Shown here: positions 11,812 through 22,286 of the stretch, in pieces
Layout of the letters: each line of letters begins with the position of its first letter
Position numbering within the stretch: position 1 is the first letter of the stretch
DNA from: Diphasiastrum complanatum
Taxonomy: Eukaryota; Streptophyta; Lycopodiopsida; Lycopodiales; Lycopodiaceae
Length of the DNA: 64,000 nucleotides
Assembly (NCBI GenBank): GCA_029204225.1
Contig: CM055095.1
Span: forward strand, 36,944,597-37,008,596
Direction of reading: 5' to 3'
Notes under the pieces: model-generated
Database searches by the model: none
Told to the model about the DNA's origin: nothing
The model's input: the letters and a program-made list of their open reading frames with translations, nothing else
Program-made: the position numbers and the translations under genes

Positions 11812-12604
11812 TATTGGATTATTCTCCTACTAATCGACTAATCGAGTTTTAATCTTTATCCAACTCATTATCTAGACCTGCAATTTTCTTCGTGTTTTTA
11901 CACATTCTGTAGAACTACTCGGAAATGGCTCACAGGTGGCTCCGACATTTATTGACATCATCGACAAACTTCGAAGACTTCGACTTTGGAGACTTCAGCC
12001 ACTTTGGTAACTGCAGCCACTTCGACCACTTCAACGACTTCGGCCACTTTGGAGACTTCGGCCACTTCGGCCATGTCGATTGATTGACAGTTAACGTTCC
12101 ACTCATCTTGAAGCTAAAGACTTGTCCTAATCTTATAGCAAGTAAATTTCCAAGAATTACCAACTGGATGGATGCCAGCTCACTATGGCCCATTGGCCAT
12201 TATGATCTATGACCTAATTAGTACTAATTAAACGTTGTCGCATTTGCTTAGTATAAATAACTGCTCATACTTCTACATTTTACAAGTAACAAGCATCATC
12301 AAAGCATAGATAGCATCTCTCTCAAGCTTTCTGCATCTCTGTAATTCTTTTGAAACTGATAATGTCTTATTATTTGTCTGATAATTCAATGCTTTATGTT
12401 TGGCTACGTAATCACTTAGTTGCTAGCAATTTCAAAGTTAGTTGCTAAAGATTGAATGTGATTTCTATCACTACTTTTTGTTCAGTATTGATAGGCGTAG
12501 TCATGCACAAGAAAGAAGGTTTCTTTCGCCACACTCGATAAATCGTTTACCTACTTCGATTTGTCGAATTATTTTCTCACTCATCTTATCACCTCTTTCT
12601 AGCA
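11812..12604 (+). repeat. Copia-2 5' LTR
   Basis: It starts TATTGG (TGTTGG in the partner) and ends TAGCA. The outer ends match 15630-16523 (TTATTCTCCTACTAATC; GATAATTCAATGCTTT; CATCTTATCACCTCTTTC). The central ~400 bp (about 11900-12310) has no counterpart in the 3' LTR. That part contains a 9-bp-unit minisatellite and a TATAAATA box (near 12254) followed by ACAAGTAACAAGCATC, a plausible promoter. Confidence 0.82.
11960..12080. repeat. Imperfect 9-bp minisatellite in the Copia-2 5' LTR
   Basis: Units of the type GACTTCGGCCACTTC repeat with drift, such as CCACTTCGACCACTTC and GGAGACTTCGGCCAC. Read on the minus strand the units give alternating PKW and PKS tripeptides in an open frame (11930-12193). 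I take this as a consequence of the 9-bp period, not as a gene. Confidence 0.7.
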
Positions 12605-12615
12605 TGGTATCAGAG
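12605..12615 (+). other. Copia-2 primer-binding site (initiator tRNA-Met)
   Basis: TGGTATCAGAG directly follows the 5' LTR. It is the standard plant LTR-element site complementary to the 3' end of initiator tRNA-Met. Confidence 0.9.
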
Positions 12616-12823
12616 TGAATTCCTTAATTTGCTATTACCTTTATGATATCAAAGCGATTTATTATATGAGAGCTCTAATACTTGATATCTTTTGCGATAT
12701 CAAATTGACATCATATTTTTCAGTTCATAGCATCAGTTTCAGTATCAGTTGATTTCCAATTGTAGCGCAACATAGTATCTCTCTCTTAACGTCGTCGATA
12801 CAATCAACAGACTAAAGTTCTAG

Positions 12824-13590
12824 ATGGATTCTCAAAGTAAAGCCGGTCTTATCGTAGACAAGCTGAATGGATCCAATTATTATTTGTGGAAATTTAAGAT
12901 GAAGACCTTGCTAATCGCCAACGAGTTGTGGGATGTTGTTACAGGTATCGAAGTAAAGCCTGAAGACGACACAGACGACTCAAAGTGAAAATCGAAGGAT
13001 GATAAAGCTTTCGCGCTTATTATCCTCAATATATCAGATACTCAAATTGGCCACATAGTTGAAGCCAAAACTTCAAAAGAAGTTTCGGACATCCTGAGCA
13101 CATTATATGATATGAGAGACATAACTACCAAGTTACATCTACGAAGGAAATTCTTCACACTCAAGATGTCGAATAGTGATTCTCTTCAAAGTCACATTAA
13201 CCAGTTTAAGTTAGATCAGTCATAGACAATCAAGACGCAATTATGACATTGTTTTCAAGTCTGCCCTCTACATATGAGAACTGGATGATGATCATATCGA
13301 CACACTCAGATTTAACTCTTACCAGAATTATCACTATGTTGTTGCAAAAAGTTAATCGAAGAAGTCAGGACACTCCGTCTACTTCTTCATCTCATGCTCT
13401 ATATGTCAACAAAGGCTCAAAACGACAGAAGCAGAAAGGCTCCAAGCAGTCTGCATCGAATCAGAAACCGACTAAAAGTCAAAAACAATCATCAAATCCA
13501 CAGTTGAAGAAGAAGATATTTTGCAGTTATTGCAAGTGCAATAACCATGAGATCTAGGATTGCCGAATTCTCAAAGCGAAGAACATAGCC
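12824..13590 (+). pseudogene. Copia-2 gag remnant
   Basis: It begins MDSQSKAGLIVDKLNGSNYY, the typical copia gag start, in which the segment around NGSNYYLWKFKMK is conserved. It continues with LLIANELWDVVTG, then a TGA stop in the context DDSK-stop-KSKDDKAF, where family members normally have Trp. A frame change near 13230 leads into SLPSTYENWM and a zinc knuckle (CSYCKCNNHEI-stop-DC, near 13520-13570) carrying another stop. Gag proteins coat the RNA in virus-like particles; this copy cannot make one. Confidence 0.82.
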
Positions 13591-13596
13591 AAGTAA

Positions 13597-13970
13597 CCTT
13601 TTTGACTACTTCTTTGGAACTGATTTCCTGCATCTGGAATACCTCCAAGCAACCCCGCTGCAGGTTCCTTACCTGAAGTTAGATCGTGTATCTTATCGGC
13701 ATTGCCCTGCAAAAGTTGCAAAAGCTCAGCTCCATTTCCATAAAACTGTTGATGAGAAAGCAGTACATGCTGTTGCTGATGCGCGGCCACCTGAGGGCCA
13801 GTAAATGCAAACCCTTCCTTTGTCTCCAAATTTGCCTGATCCACAACACCCTTCCAATCTTGGAAACGTTGTTTTCCAGAACTAGGCTTATTTGTGTCAT
13901 CCATTTGCCCAGATCGAGAGAGGAATGGGAGTGTAGGATGAGTTTGAAATACAAACTACACTACTTCGGA
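13597..13970 (-). other. Antisense fragment of a different copia gag/pre-protease region inside Copia-2
   Basis: The minus strand carries a coherent frame (13904-13554) with MDDTNKPSSGKQRFQDWKG, QQQHVLLSHQQFYGNG and AAGLLGGIPDAGNQF. This Gln/Gly-rich type of sequence lies between zinc knuckle and protease in many copia polyproteins. It interrupts the plus-strand polyprotein where protease and integrase should be. Boundaries are approximate. It probably came from template switching or insertion of a second element. Confidence 0.6.
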
Positions 13971-13974
13971 CCAA

Positions 13975-15622
13975 GCTTATAAGTTGTTTGATCCTATCGA
14001 GTCGAAGATATTCACTAGCCGGGATGTCATCTTCATCGAAGATCAGTTTATCGACCTCAAGGAAAAAGGCAAAGCCCATGTAGACAACTTGTCCGACTCT
14101 TCCGACATGTTGAACTTTCCAGTTTCTTAGTCAACTATTCCTATCGAAGGTCCAAGCTCGTCTACTTTCGACGAACAATATATCAATGGCAAATCTGAAA
14201 ATAATGATGTTGCAGTTCAACAACTACAGCATGATGAAAATGATCAACTTCCTCTATCACCTAGAAGATCGACAAGAGTTAGTATACCACCTATCAGGTA
14301 TATCAACGAGTTTGCAGCCTATCTTGTTTAGGAGCTGACGACTATCGACCCTGTCGAAGAGGCACTCAGCCAGCCTGATTTCATTCTCTGAAAAGTAGCT
14401 ATGGATAAAGAGTATTCATCTCTTAACAAGAACTGGACATGGATGATTGTCAAATTACTTGCTAGGAGAAACATAGTTGATTGCAAATGGATTTTCAAAA
14501 TAAATTACAAGGCAGACGAAAGCATCGACAGAAGAAAAGCTTGACTTGTCACCAGAGGATTTTCTCAGGTACACAACATCGATTATATTGAGACTTTCAG
14601 TCCAGTAGTCAAGCATTCTTCTATTCGACTTTTGCTTTCATTTGTTGCTACAACAGATTTGGAAATACGCCAAATGGATGTATAGACAACATATCTTAGT
14701 GGAGTTATCAAAGAGGACATTTACATGGTGCAACTTGATGGTTACAATATCGAAGGTAAATGCAATCATGTGTGTAAACTCCATAAAGCACTTTATGGCT
14801 TGAAGCAATCTGCTCGAGCGTGGTTTCAAAGCATTAATACTATCCTTATTGATCATGCCTACACACCAAGCTCTTCAGATTTCAATGTTTACTTCAAAAT
14901 AGTGCAACAGTCTTTTATCATTATCACTTTGTATGTGGATGACACACTGCTTTTCAGCAACAGTATCAATCTGATAAAAGAGGCTAAGACAATGCTATCT
15001 TTCAAATTCGATATGACCGATCTGGGCGAAACTCATTTCTGCCTTGGTATTCAAATCCGAAGAGACAGAGATACATCTACAATATGTTAGTTAGATATAA
15101 TCTGGTTAATTGCAAATTAGCTCTCTCACCAATGGAACAAGGTCTCAAATTGTCGAAGGACCAATGCCCCCGACAAATCGAAGAAAAGGAGCTGTGCGTG
15201 AGTATTCTTATCATTCGATAATAGGATCTCTCATGTACGCCTTTGCAGTCAGCTCGAAGACCCTATCTTTCACTAAATCAGAGTATATCGTAGTCTCTCA
15301 AGCTACAAAGGAAGCAATCTGGTTGAGGAACTTACTCTCAGGTATCGGTTTGAATCAATATGCTCTGACGATTATATTTTGTGATAATCAAAGTGCCATT
15401 GCCTTATCGGCCAACCCTAGGTTTCATTCCAAGAGTAAGCACATTGAAATCAAGTATCACTATGTCAGAAGAAAATTTCTCAACAAAGAGGTTAACTTGC
15501 AGTATTGTCGAACACAAGATATGACAGTAGATATTTTTACCAAAGCATTAAGCTTGGGTGCACATAGAGAGTTTTGTGCAAAGCTAAGTTTGAAGGTCAA
15601 GGCATTCATGGATTCAGATTAA
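13975..15622 (+). pseudogene. Copia-2 pol remnant: integrase tail, reverse transcriptase, RNase H
   Basis: The frame resumes at the integrase C-terminal region (LFDPIESKIFTSRDVIF, near 13988), then an acidic spacer and SPRRSTRVSIPPIRY. Reverse transcriptase follows with CKWIFKI, TRGFSQ, IDYIETFSPVVKH, motif A damaged to QMDV-stop-TTYLSG, KALYGLKQSARAWF and the catalytic YVDDTLLF (near 14930). After a deletion RNase H is partial (TKSEYIVVSQATKEAIWLR, DNQSAIALS, KSKHIEIKYHYVR, TVDIFTKAL). Stops sit at Trp, Gln and Arg positions. Confidence 0.85.
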
Positions 15623-15629
15623 GGTGGAG

Positions 15630-16523
15630 TGTTGGATTATTCTCCTACTAATCAACTAATCGAGTTTTAATCTTCATCATTTAGCAGACTCGACTAAGGT
15701 TCTTCCTTTCAGCCAGTCCATTTGACTGTGGAGAATAGGAAGCAGCAAACTGTTGTTCGATGCCATTGGCTGAGCAATAATCCTTGAATTTATTTGAAAT
15801 GTATTCTCCACCATTGTTGCTCATGAGAGAGTTGATTCGTTTGTCTGTCTGCAACTTAGCATTCTCCTTAAATTTCTTGAAGGATTGGAAAGTTTCAGAT
15901 TTGTGCTTTAGAAAACAAACAGCAGTCCTCCTGGGATAATCATCTATGAAAGTAATAAAGAACTTTGCATCAAGTAATGATGGTGTCTGCATTGGGCCAC
16001 ATATATCAGTATGCTTCTTATTCCGCACCTAATTTTTTTGAGAGCCTCAAACAATTATTAAGGCAGCTTTAACTAGTTCCCAATCCATACATTCAGTCTC
16101 ATCTTGGTTGTAAAACCAATCTTGTGCCATTCTTGTTAAGGACATAGAAAATAGCTTAAGTTTATTTTGTGGAAAAACTTTATCCAGACCTATAGTTTTC
16201 TTCGTGATTTGCTCATTTCCATTCTGATTTGTGAATCAATCTATCTTTTATTGCGTTCAGTATCATGTCAGTATGCATGCATCTCTGTCATTCTTTTGTA
16301 CCTGATAATTTCTTTTTATTTGTCTGATAATTCAATGCTTTTTGTTTGGCTACGGAATCAATTAGTTGCTAGCAATTTCAATGTCAGTTGCTAAAGATTG
16401 AACGTTGTTCAATATTGATAGGCGTAAAGGAAATAAGGTTTCTTCCACTTCGCTCGATAAATAGTTTACCTACTTTGATTTGTCGAATTATTTTCTCTTT
16501 CATCTTATCACCTCTTTCCAACA
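15630..16523 (+). repeat. Copia-2 3' LTR carrying an antisense integrase fragment
   Basis: It starts TGTTGGATTATTC right after the purine tract and ends TTCCAACA. About 500 bp between roughly 15680 and 16180 is absent from the 5' LTR. The promoter-like centre of the 5' LTR is replaced here by a shorter, different sequence (16195-16280). Confidence 0.8.
15681..16028 (-). pseudogene. Antisense copia integrase core fragment within the Copia-2 3' LTR
   Basis: A 115-codon uninterrupted minus-strand frame reads DICGPMQTPSLLDAKFFITF, DDYPRRTAVCFLKHKSE, MSNNGGEYISNKFKDYCSAN and SPQSNGLAERKN. These are the integrase core motifs around the second catalytic Asp and the Glu; the second Asp position reads Asn (SNNGGEY where DNGGEY is usual). 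It is more intact than the surrounding Copia-2 sequence, so it probably arrived later. Confidence 0.85.
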
Positions 16524-17059
16524 CATCCAACTTTCTTTGCGTGTATTTGATATTGAGTTGATAACCAAAACTGTTGGATACCCAATGTTTTGCTTGTCTT
16601 CGTGAACATATATTACATGCAAACTAAAATGTCCTCTGCAATTAAAACATTGATATCAATGTCTGAACATTTTTATGCAAATAAAATACTAAAATGAGAA
16701 GATTATAGAGATATGCTAGAAGGAGGTCTTCATATACAAGATTTAAAAAAAGTGTACCAGATAAAGCAGAAAATTCCAAAAAAAATTTCTGATACAAGCC
16801 GAACTCATCCTTATCTGGTAGTGGTGGCTCCCTGAAAATGATCATTTTGCCACCATGGGGAGTCTCCGCCTATTCGTCCGACTCTTTTTTCAAAAGAGAC
16901 TAAATCAAGTGAGGGCTTCTCAACAATGTCCTCATCTTCCATTTTGGCTTTGCCTTTGGAATAAGAGCTTTTTGCCTTAGAAGGACTGCTCCTCCCCTTT
17001 TGGAGGGGTTTTATTTGTTTCTGAAAAATAGATGATTGAGAGTTAATAACTCGAATCCT
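16524..17059. other. Spacer with an unrecognised minus-strand open frame
   Basis: On the minus strand from about 17020 to 16830, a stretch without stops encodes a Ser/Lys-rich then acidic peptide (KGRSSPSKAKSSYSKGKAKM, then SPWWQNDHFQG). It is preceded by CTATTTTTCAG, which looks like a 3' splice site. It may be a captured or ancient host exon, but I do not recognise it. Confidence 0.35.
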
Positions 17060-17256
17060 AATTGGAGAATAAACTTCATGTTTTTATTGATAAAATATGG
17101 GAAAACCCATCAGAGTACAAAGGAATGCATGTTGAAAGCGTAAAAGCCATAAGGCAAATTGAGATATTGTACAACTATAACAAAGCAACAATCTCACAGA
17201 GTATCTACATAAAGCCTACTGATTGGTGTAAGTCGCTAGTTAAGATAGTTGGAAGT

Positions 17257-19991
17257 TTAGGTAGTGCAGGAAGCTGTGAAGCAGCATTTCTTGCAACTAC
17301 AACACGTTGAAGTATTGCAAGTGCCTGAGTGCGTTGTTTGATGATAATGAGTCGTAATGATAGATAAAGGTGAGGCACCAGGTCCTTGGAGTTTCACTGC
17401 AAAACCTGCACAAGATGATAGAAAATCATCGAATTTCTTATGTAGGCACCCACACGTTTTCAAAGCGAAAGGAATAAAGTATTCTCCAGGAGTGCGATGT
17501 GAATAATCTCGCTCTTTATCTAGAGCTGCATGAGAAGCAGTGGCAACCTGATTAGTTGAAGCATAGCGAAGGAGGTCAGGCCACGTTGGATCAGCAACAA
17601 CAACATCCCCAAGCGTGCGAATCCCCTCACGCAAAAGAACAAGATCAACTCGACGCCGAGGCGACTGTGAATCAGACACAGGCAACATGTGGGTCTGCTC
17701 CCGGACAATATGAAAGCAGCACTCATGTGCAATACATGCCAATCTGTCACAAGTGGAATCATGAATTGCAGTGTGCTCTCCGCTAGAAAGGCAGCGCATG
17801 AGATGAGTGCCAATAGGATCAACAGGGTGACCACAGGAACATTTTGTCAAACCAACCCCAGCATTGGATGAGGGAGACCCAGCCTAACCCGAAGAGCGAT
17901 GAGAAACAACTTTGAAGAAAGGCGCAAGTGTGGAACAACAGGGCGTGCAACAAGCCAAGCACCAGCACCCGGGCCTGCACGGGCACCCGGGCCTTCACAA
18001 GACAGAAGGCGAGCCTGAGTCTCATCGGAAGTTGAATCACTGAGAAGCTGAGTGAAAGCATGTGAGTGGAAGCACTGGAAAAGATACTTTTGAAAATGGC
18101 AGATGGCTAAGTAAAGTCTCAAAGGGAGGCAAAGAAACTCGCACAGGTGGAGGGATGAGATCCTTGGTCGCACGAAGATGTTGTTGGAAAGGAAGAATGC
18201 CTGTTTCCACATGAGCTACTGAATCAAGAAGAATGGGCTTGTTGTCCTGCTGAAACCGAGAGATAAGTGCAGAGGCAACAAGGGCCCAACTTCCCATAAA
18301 AGCAGCTGGAGCAATAGAAGCTGTGCAAGAAAGACCAACACCTCCGGACGAAGCGAGAAGAGAGACTTGTCGCTTAACAAACTGACCATTGGGAATACAA
18401 AAGGATTCTGAACCCATCAAGCGACCCAGAATAACTGATAAAGTATTATCTTGTAGCAAAGCCAAAACATCAGGAGAGGGAGGAACACGCCGTAGAATAT
18501 AACTTGGCCGTTGAGCGAAGCATTGAGTGAGAATCCCTAGAGCAACTTGAGCATTGCCATGCTTTGGTAGCAAATCATCGTGAGGAAGATGCGCGCCCAA
18601 AGTGTCTCTCAAAGAGAAAGCCACAAAATTCAAGAAACCTATAGGAATACCAAGCACTCGAATTCCATCAACCGAAGTATTGAAACCTGTAGGTAAAGGG
18701 AGCTCAGGAAGGAGGCCCTAAGGACACCAAGCAACTGCACTTAAAGGGATTGATAGTGAGGCCCAAAGCCGAAAGTTACTGAGAGAAATGTAGGAAAGCC
18801 GGAAAGACGTCATTAGCAGATCCCACAATACGCGTGTCATCAGCAATAGAGGGAAACAAACAGAAAGAAAAACAACAGAAGAGGCACGCAATGCTCGAAA
18901 GTGCACCAAAGCAAAAAGAACACCACCCAAAGGATCACCTTGTCTGATACCATCAGCAGACAAGATAACCAAAACATCACCTGAGCGAGAAGCATGACTG
19001 AAATATAGAGGTGCATCCATAGAATAAAAAGAGCAACAAACAGAATGAGCTGAGCGAGAGGACCGTGAGCCGCACGAAGTTCTTGAAAAATGGCCCCTCG
19101 AGAAACATAATTGAAAGCATTTTTAACATCCACTTGAAGGACAACCCAATCTGGATGAAGATCCAAGGTAGCACACAAAGCATGTACGACTGTCTCGCAA
19201 CCGCCAGAAGTAGCACAACCAAATTGATGAGGAAACAAGTAGACATAAAAACTGTCACGAAGTTGAAAACCAAGAGCCCTAGAAACCAATGATTTTTATA
19301 AAACCTCTCCAACAACAATGGGACACACTCCACTGCCAGACTTATCCAAGGCTATCAAACGAGCAACACCAAGAATACGAGCAATAGAAAGAGGAATACG
19401 GCCGCATGCTACGGAAGAACAAACTTGAAATAGCAAACGAAACCCGCTAGCAGAGTCATCAGGAGAAAAACAGTTGTAAAGATGCTCAAAAACCATACCA
19501 GAAGGACCCCCAGTTGACAAATGAGGGCTGTGAAGAAAAGCATTAAGAAAATGAGATTTTGAGAGCTACAGATCGGAATCAGGTTCAAAGTCCTCAACAA
19601 AAGAGGGAAGAGAGCCATTTGTCGGTGGATGAAGAAGCTCCAAAGCCTGAAGGGTGGCAGCAGAAGGAGTAGCTGGACTTGTAAGAGCTAGAGCACGAGC
19701 TACACGAGAATACTCACCCACTTTCCCAAGTAAAATACAACGACGCAACCGACGATGAACAGGGGGTATAGAAACACCATCCGAAGTTGAATCCCGCTGA
19801 GCAGCAAGTGCATGACAGCGAAGAAAATGCTCTTCTTGCAGATTTTTCCAATCTCCTAACATAAAGCGACAAATCCCAAGGAGGCAGAGGCAAACAACAT
19901 AGAGGAAAAAGCAAAAAGGCATGTCAAGCTGCAATATCAGAAGGGTTGGAAGCCAGATGAGACAAAGGTAAGGACAAAGCTCTCTGGACAT
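17257..19991 (-). pseudogene. LINE reverse transcriptase with restriction-like endonuclease tail
   Basis: From 19991 leftwards: GDWKNLQEEHF, then GGPSGMVFEHL (near 19500), GRIPLSIARILGVARLIAL, motif A VDVKNAFNYVSR (near 19110-19145), motif B GIRQGDPLGGVLF (18915-18957) and motif C IADDTRIVG (about 18823-18849). A thumb/connector follows (VLGIPIGFLNFVAF, 18657-18037). The C-terminal part (17850-17257) has C-x-C-x8-H-x3-C (CSCGHPVDPIGTHLMRC), then RRRVDLVLL and DVVVADPTW, resembling the PD-(D/E)xK endonuclease of R2-type elements, and a Cys-rich tail. These enzymes cut target DNA and reverse-transcribe from the nick. Several frame changes mean this copy is inactive. Confidence 0.8.
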
Positions 19992-20099
19992 CTAAGCGCA
20001 AGGCAAAGGAAATGTGTGCATAAAGACGAGGACGAGGAAAACTCAAGTGAAAAGAGGTCAAAATATCAAGGGAGCGAATTCAGGTCCAAGTGTGGCGAA

Positions 20100-20316
20100 G
20101 TGGGAGCAAGATGAGGTGCAAGGTCGACATTGGTTAATGCGAGTTGTTGACGAAAAGCAGAGCAAGCGTTATGATGGCGAGAAAGACCGACACCTTGCAC
20201 ATAAAGGCAACCACAGCTCGTACATGGAACACGGGGGCGAGAAGAGGAAGAAGGAGAAAGCTGAGAAACTGAAAGAGAGGAAGAAAGCTGGTGGCGAAGA
20301 TGGGGTGGATAGTATG
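20100..20316 (-). pseudogene. LINE N-terminal zinc finger region, copy B (interrupted by insertion)
   Basis: This copy shows CTSCGCLYVQGVGLSRHHNAC split as C-x2-C-x12-H-x3-C near 20165-20230, the same spacing as in copy A with the same Cys/His positions despite several changed residues. The coding sequence is interrupted at 20316 by the LTR element and resumes at 25343 with the leader peptide. Confidence 0.7.
20312..20316. other. Target-site duplication, left copy (GTATG)
   Basis: GTATG precedes TGTTGTAAAG and is repeated at 25343-25347 right after the second LTR. The uninterrupted LINE copy A has a single GTATG at the matching place (near 1381-1385). Confidence 0.95.
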
Positions 20317-21534
20317 TGTTGTAAAGCTACCTTTACAAGCTTTACTTCCCGCGCCATCGGTGCCAGCTATATCCCCGGCGCCAGCAGCGCCCCTGCTGCT
20401 CCCGGTGCCACCGTGACCAGAATCCAGCCGGCGCCAAGTTCCTATGGCTGAAAATCTTTGATCGGTTCTAGCGGAGTCCAGAGAGCTCAGATCGATGTGC
20501 AATCACCTCACACGATCTAGGCATGATTAAAGGAAGCCTGGGGATCAATAAAATCTAGAGAGAGAAAATGACTTTCTAGAAAGAGAAAATCCTAGAGAGA
20601 GAAAAATGTGCTTTACCAGCTTCGGTAGAGTGCTTGGTATGAGGGGGGGTGCCGAATCACACCAATACTATAGGGGAGTGCGGATTGCGACTCAGGGCGA
20701 GCTCCAACCAAGTCTCAGCCTCCCTTGTTGGAATGTTGTCATGGCTCTCGCCTTGGCATGCTAGCCCCCCGGAGACTAGGGTCGGTCACACATTTGAAAT
20801 GTAACCTTCTCAGATTTATCAATAAAGTGGGATTTTTCTCAAACTGACTCTGATTACCTCCTGGGTTTCAGTGTTCGGTAAAAGCGCCAGTTGTAAGGCC
20901 GCTTCCAAATTTTTAAAGTTGGCACACAGCTGAGGGTCATATCCCGAGACGCCAAAGGTATGCCGTCGGGACCATTCGGTCCGTGGCGCCAACGGTATGC
21001 TGTCGGGACCATTTGCTCCAAGAACTGGTTGTTTTCATATTTGTCGCGGCTTGTGGTTCTGAGTGTTCCTTGCATTAACGTGAATGGGTTAAGCTCTTGG
21101 GGAACGGGCTCTAACCTGTCGGCTGAGTTGGATGGCTTGTTTGGGTGGACGTTACCTGTTTATGGCTGTCCAGTCTGGCGTGGTGCCAGGTTGGCTTCCA
21201 GCGCTCGTGACGAAGCTTTCAGTTGGTTAAGTCTGATGTAGGTCAGATCGCTTGCTTGGAATGGATGTTACTCGTTTGTAACAAAGCTTCGAGTTGGTTA
21301 AGTTTGATGTATGTCGGGCGGCTTGCTTGGAGGGAAGTCACCCACATCGGGACCCTCGATCTGGCATGGCGCCAGGTTGGATCTCAATGTTGGTTTTCGG
21401 AACTTTAAGTTGGTTAAGTCTGATCATTGTTGGCGAGTTGGCTGCTTGTATGTCAAGTGGGTTTGGATGGCAAGAGTTGAAGGCTGGGAAGCTAAGTCGT
21501 GGTTCCCGGCTCCCTTTGGGATGCCTGCGCTACA
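20317..21534 (+). repeat. LARD 5' LTR
   Basis: It starts TGTTGTAAAGC and ends CCTGCGCTACA. It includes a GC-rich start with repeated GGCGCC-type words; purine-rich blocks with TTCTAGAAAGAG; a G-run followed by GTGCCGAATCACACCAATAC; and the polyadenylation-like AATAAAGT near 20820. Confidence 0.95.
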
Positions 21535-21536
21535 TG

Positions 21537-21548
21537 TGGTATCAGAGC
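21537..21548 (+). other. LARD primer-binding site (initiator tRNA-Met)
   Basis: TGGTATCAGAGC lies two bases after the 5' LTR end and is complementary to the 3' end of plant initiator tRNA-Met. Confidence 0.95.
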
Positions 21549-21623
21549 CGACTGGCCGGTCAGCTATGCGGATCTCACAGAAATGGCCACGATTTGGGGT
21601 TCATCAAGACAACTGTTATGCAA

Positions 21624-22012
21624 GGTGCTGCCCACAGTGTAAGCACGGGTGCGTCCACGGTCGAGGTGGTCGACAGAACGGGGGACTTGATGAGTCAAGG
21701 TGCTGCCCTTGAGGTGTAAGCACGGTGAGTTCTCGCGGTTCGGGCCTGGCGCTGTCTGCACGTAGGACGGATGAGGCAAAGTGCTGCCTAGGGAGGTGAA
21801 AGCACGGTCTGTACCTTGTGGGGTGCGGGGCGACATATTCGAACTGTACGGGTTAACCATTGATACAGAGATGCTGCTCGAATTCGGTTGTAAAGCACGG
21901 GTGGTTAGCTGCCGGTGCGGGATAGCTGCCGATCGTTTAGCTATAAGGGCTATCGACCAAAAAGTGGTGGGGCGTCACTGAGGCAATGTGTTGCTTAATG
22001 GTGAAAGCACGG
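21624..22012 (+). repeat. Five spaced GTGCT...AGCAC units in the LARD leader
   Basis: Related words occur near 21624-21648, 21699-21725, 21781-21807, 21870-21900 and 21981-22012. Each is of the form GGTGCTGCC, a short spacer, then GTAAGCACGG or AAAGCACGG. The ends GTGCT and AGCAC are complementary in the first three, so RNA from each could fold into a small stem-loop; units four and five are diverged. Confidence 0.65.
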
Positions 22013-22286
22013 ATAATTGGAGGGGTGTCCTATGTGGGCTGATTCCGTGATCGATTTGTATGGGCGCGGCCAGGCAAAGGTCCGTTGGCAGGACCATCTC
22101 AAAGGGGGACCTTGTCTTTGTTACTTGTTAGTAAACCTGCCTGAGTGTCTTACTTGTATGTATTCGTGGTGAGTCTTAGTACTCGTGCTTTGCCTGGTTT
22201 GCATGATTGCTTGTGATACAAGGAGTTGATGGCTCGAGAAGGAACCTTTTCTTTTGAAGGCTGATACCATCAAACAAAGAGGACTA

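Larger units (their letters stand above)
11812..16523 (+). mobile_element. Copia-2, Ty1/copia retrotransposon with deleted protease and integrase
   Basis: The element is flanked by a perfect 5-bp target duplication, CATCC at 11807-11811 and 16524-16528. LTRs are 11812-12604 and 15630-16523. A primer-binding site, TGGTATCAGAG, follows the 5' LTR at once, and the purine tract AAGGTGGAG precedes the 3' LTR. Internally, gag and reverse transcriptase/RNase H remain, but protease and most of integrase are missing. Two antisense pieces of another copia element lie inside it, one between gag and pol and one within the 3' LTR. It could only move with help from another element, and stops in gag and pol show decay. 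Confidence 0.9.
17060..20316 (-). mobile_element. R2-like LINE, copy B (3' part)
   Basis: This is the 3' two-thirds of a non-LTR retrotransposon. Its 5' third lies at 25343-27005, across the inserted LTR element. Joined, the element is about 4.7-4.9 kb. The 5' end is set by comparison with copy A. The 3' end is uncertain: coding sequence ends at 17257 and I see no clear poly(A) or tandem tail before about 17060. No flanking target duplication could be identified. Confidence 0.8.

Noticed and set aside
11930-12193. Minus-strand frame with PKW/PKS repeats
   Set aside because: The repeat follows from a 9-bp minisatellite within an LTR; no evidence for a gene.
21294-21719. 133-141-codon frames at the end of the LARD 5' LTR and into its leader
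   Set aside because: They run across the LTR/PBS junction in two frames, with no gag-like motif, and are best explained by GC-rich chance openness.
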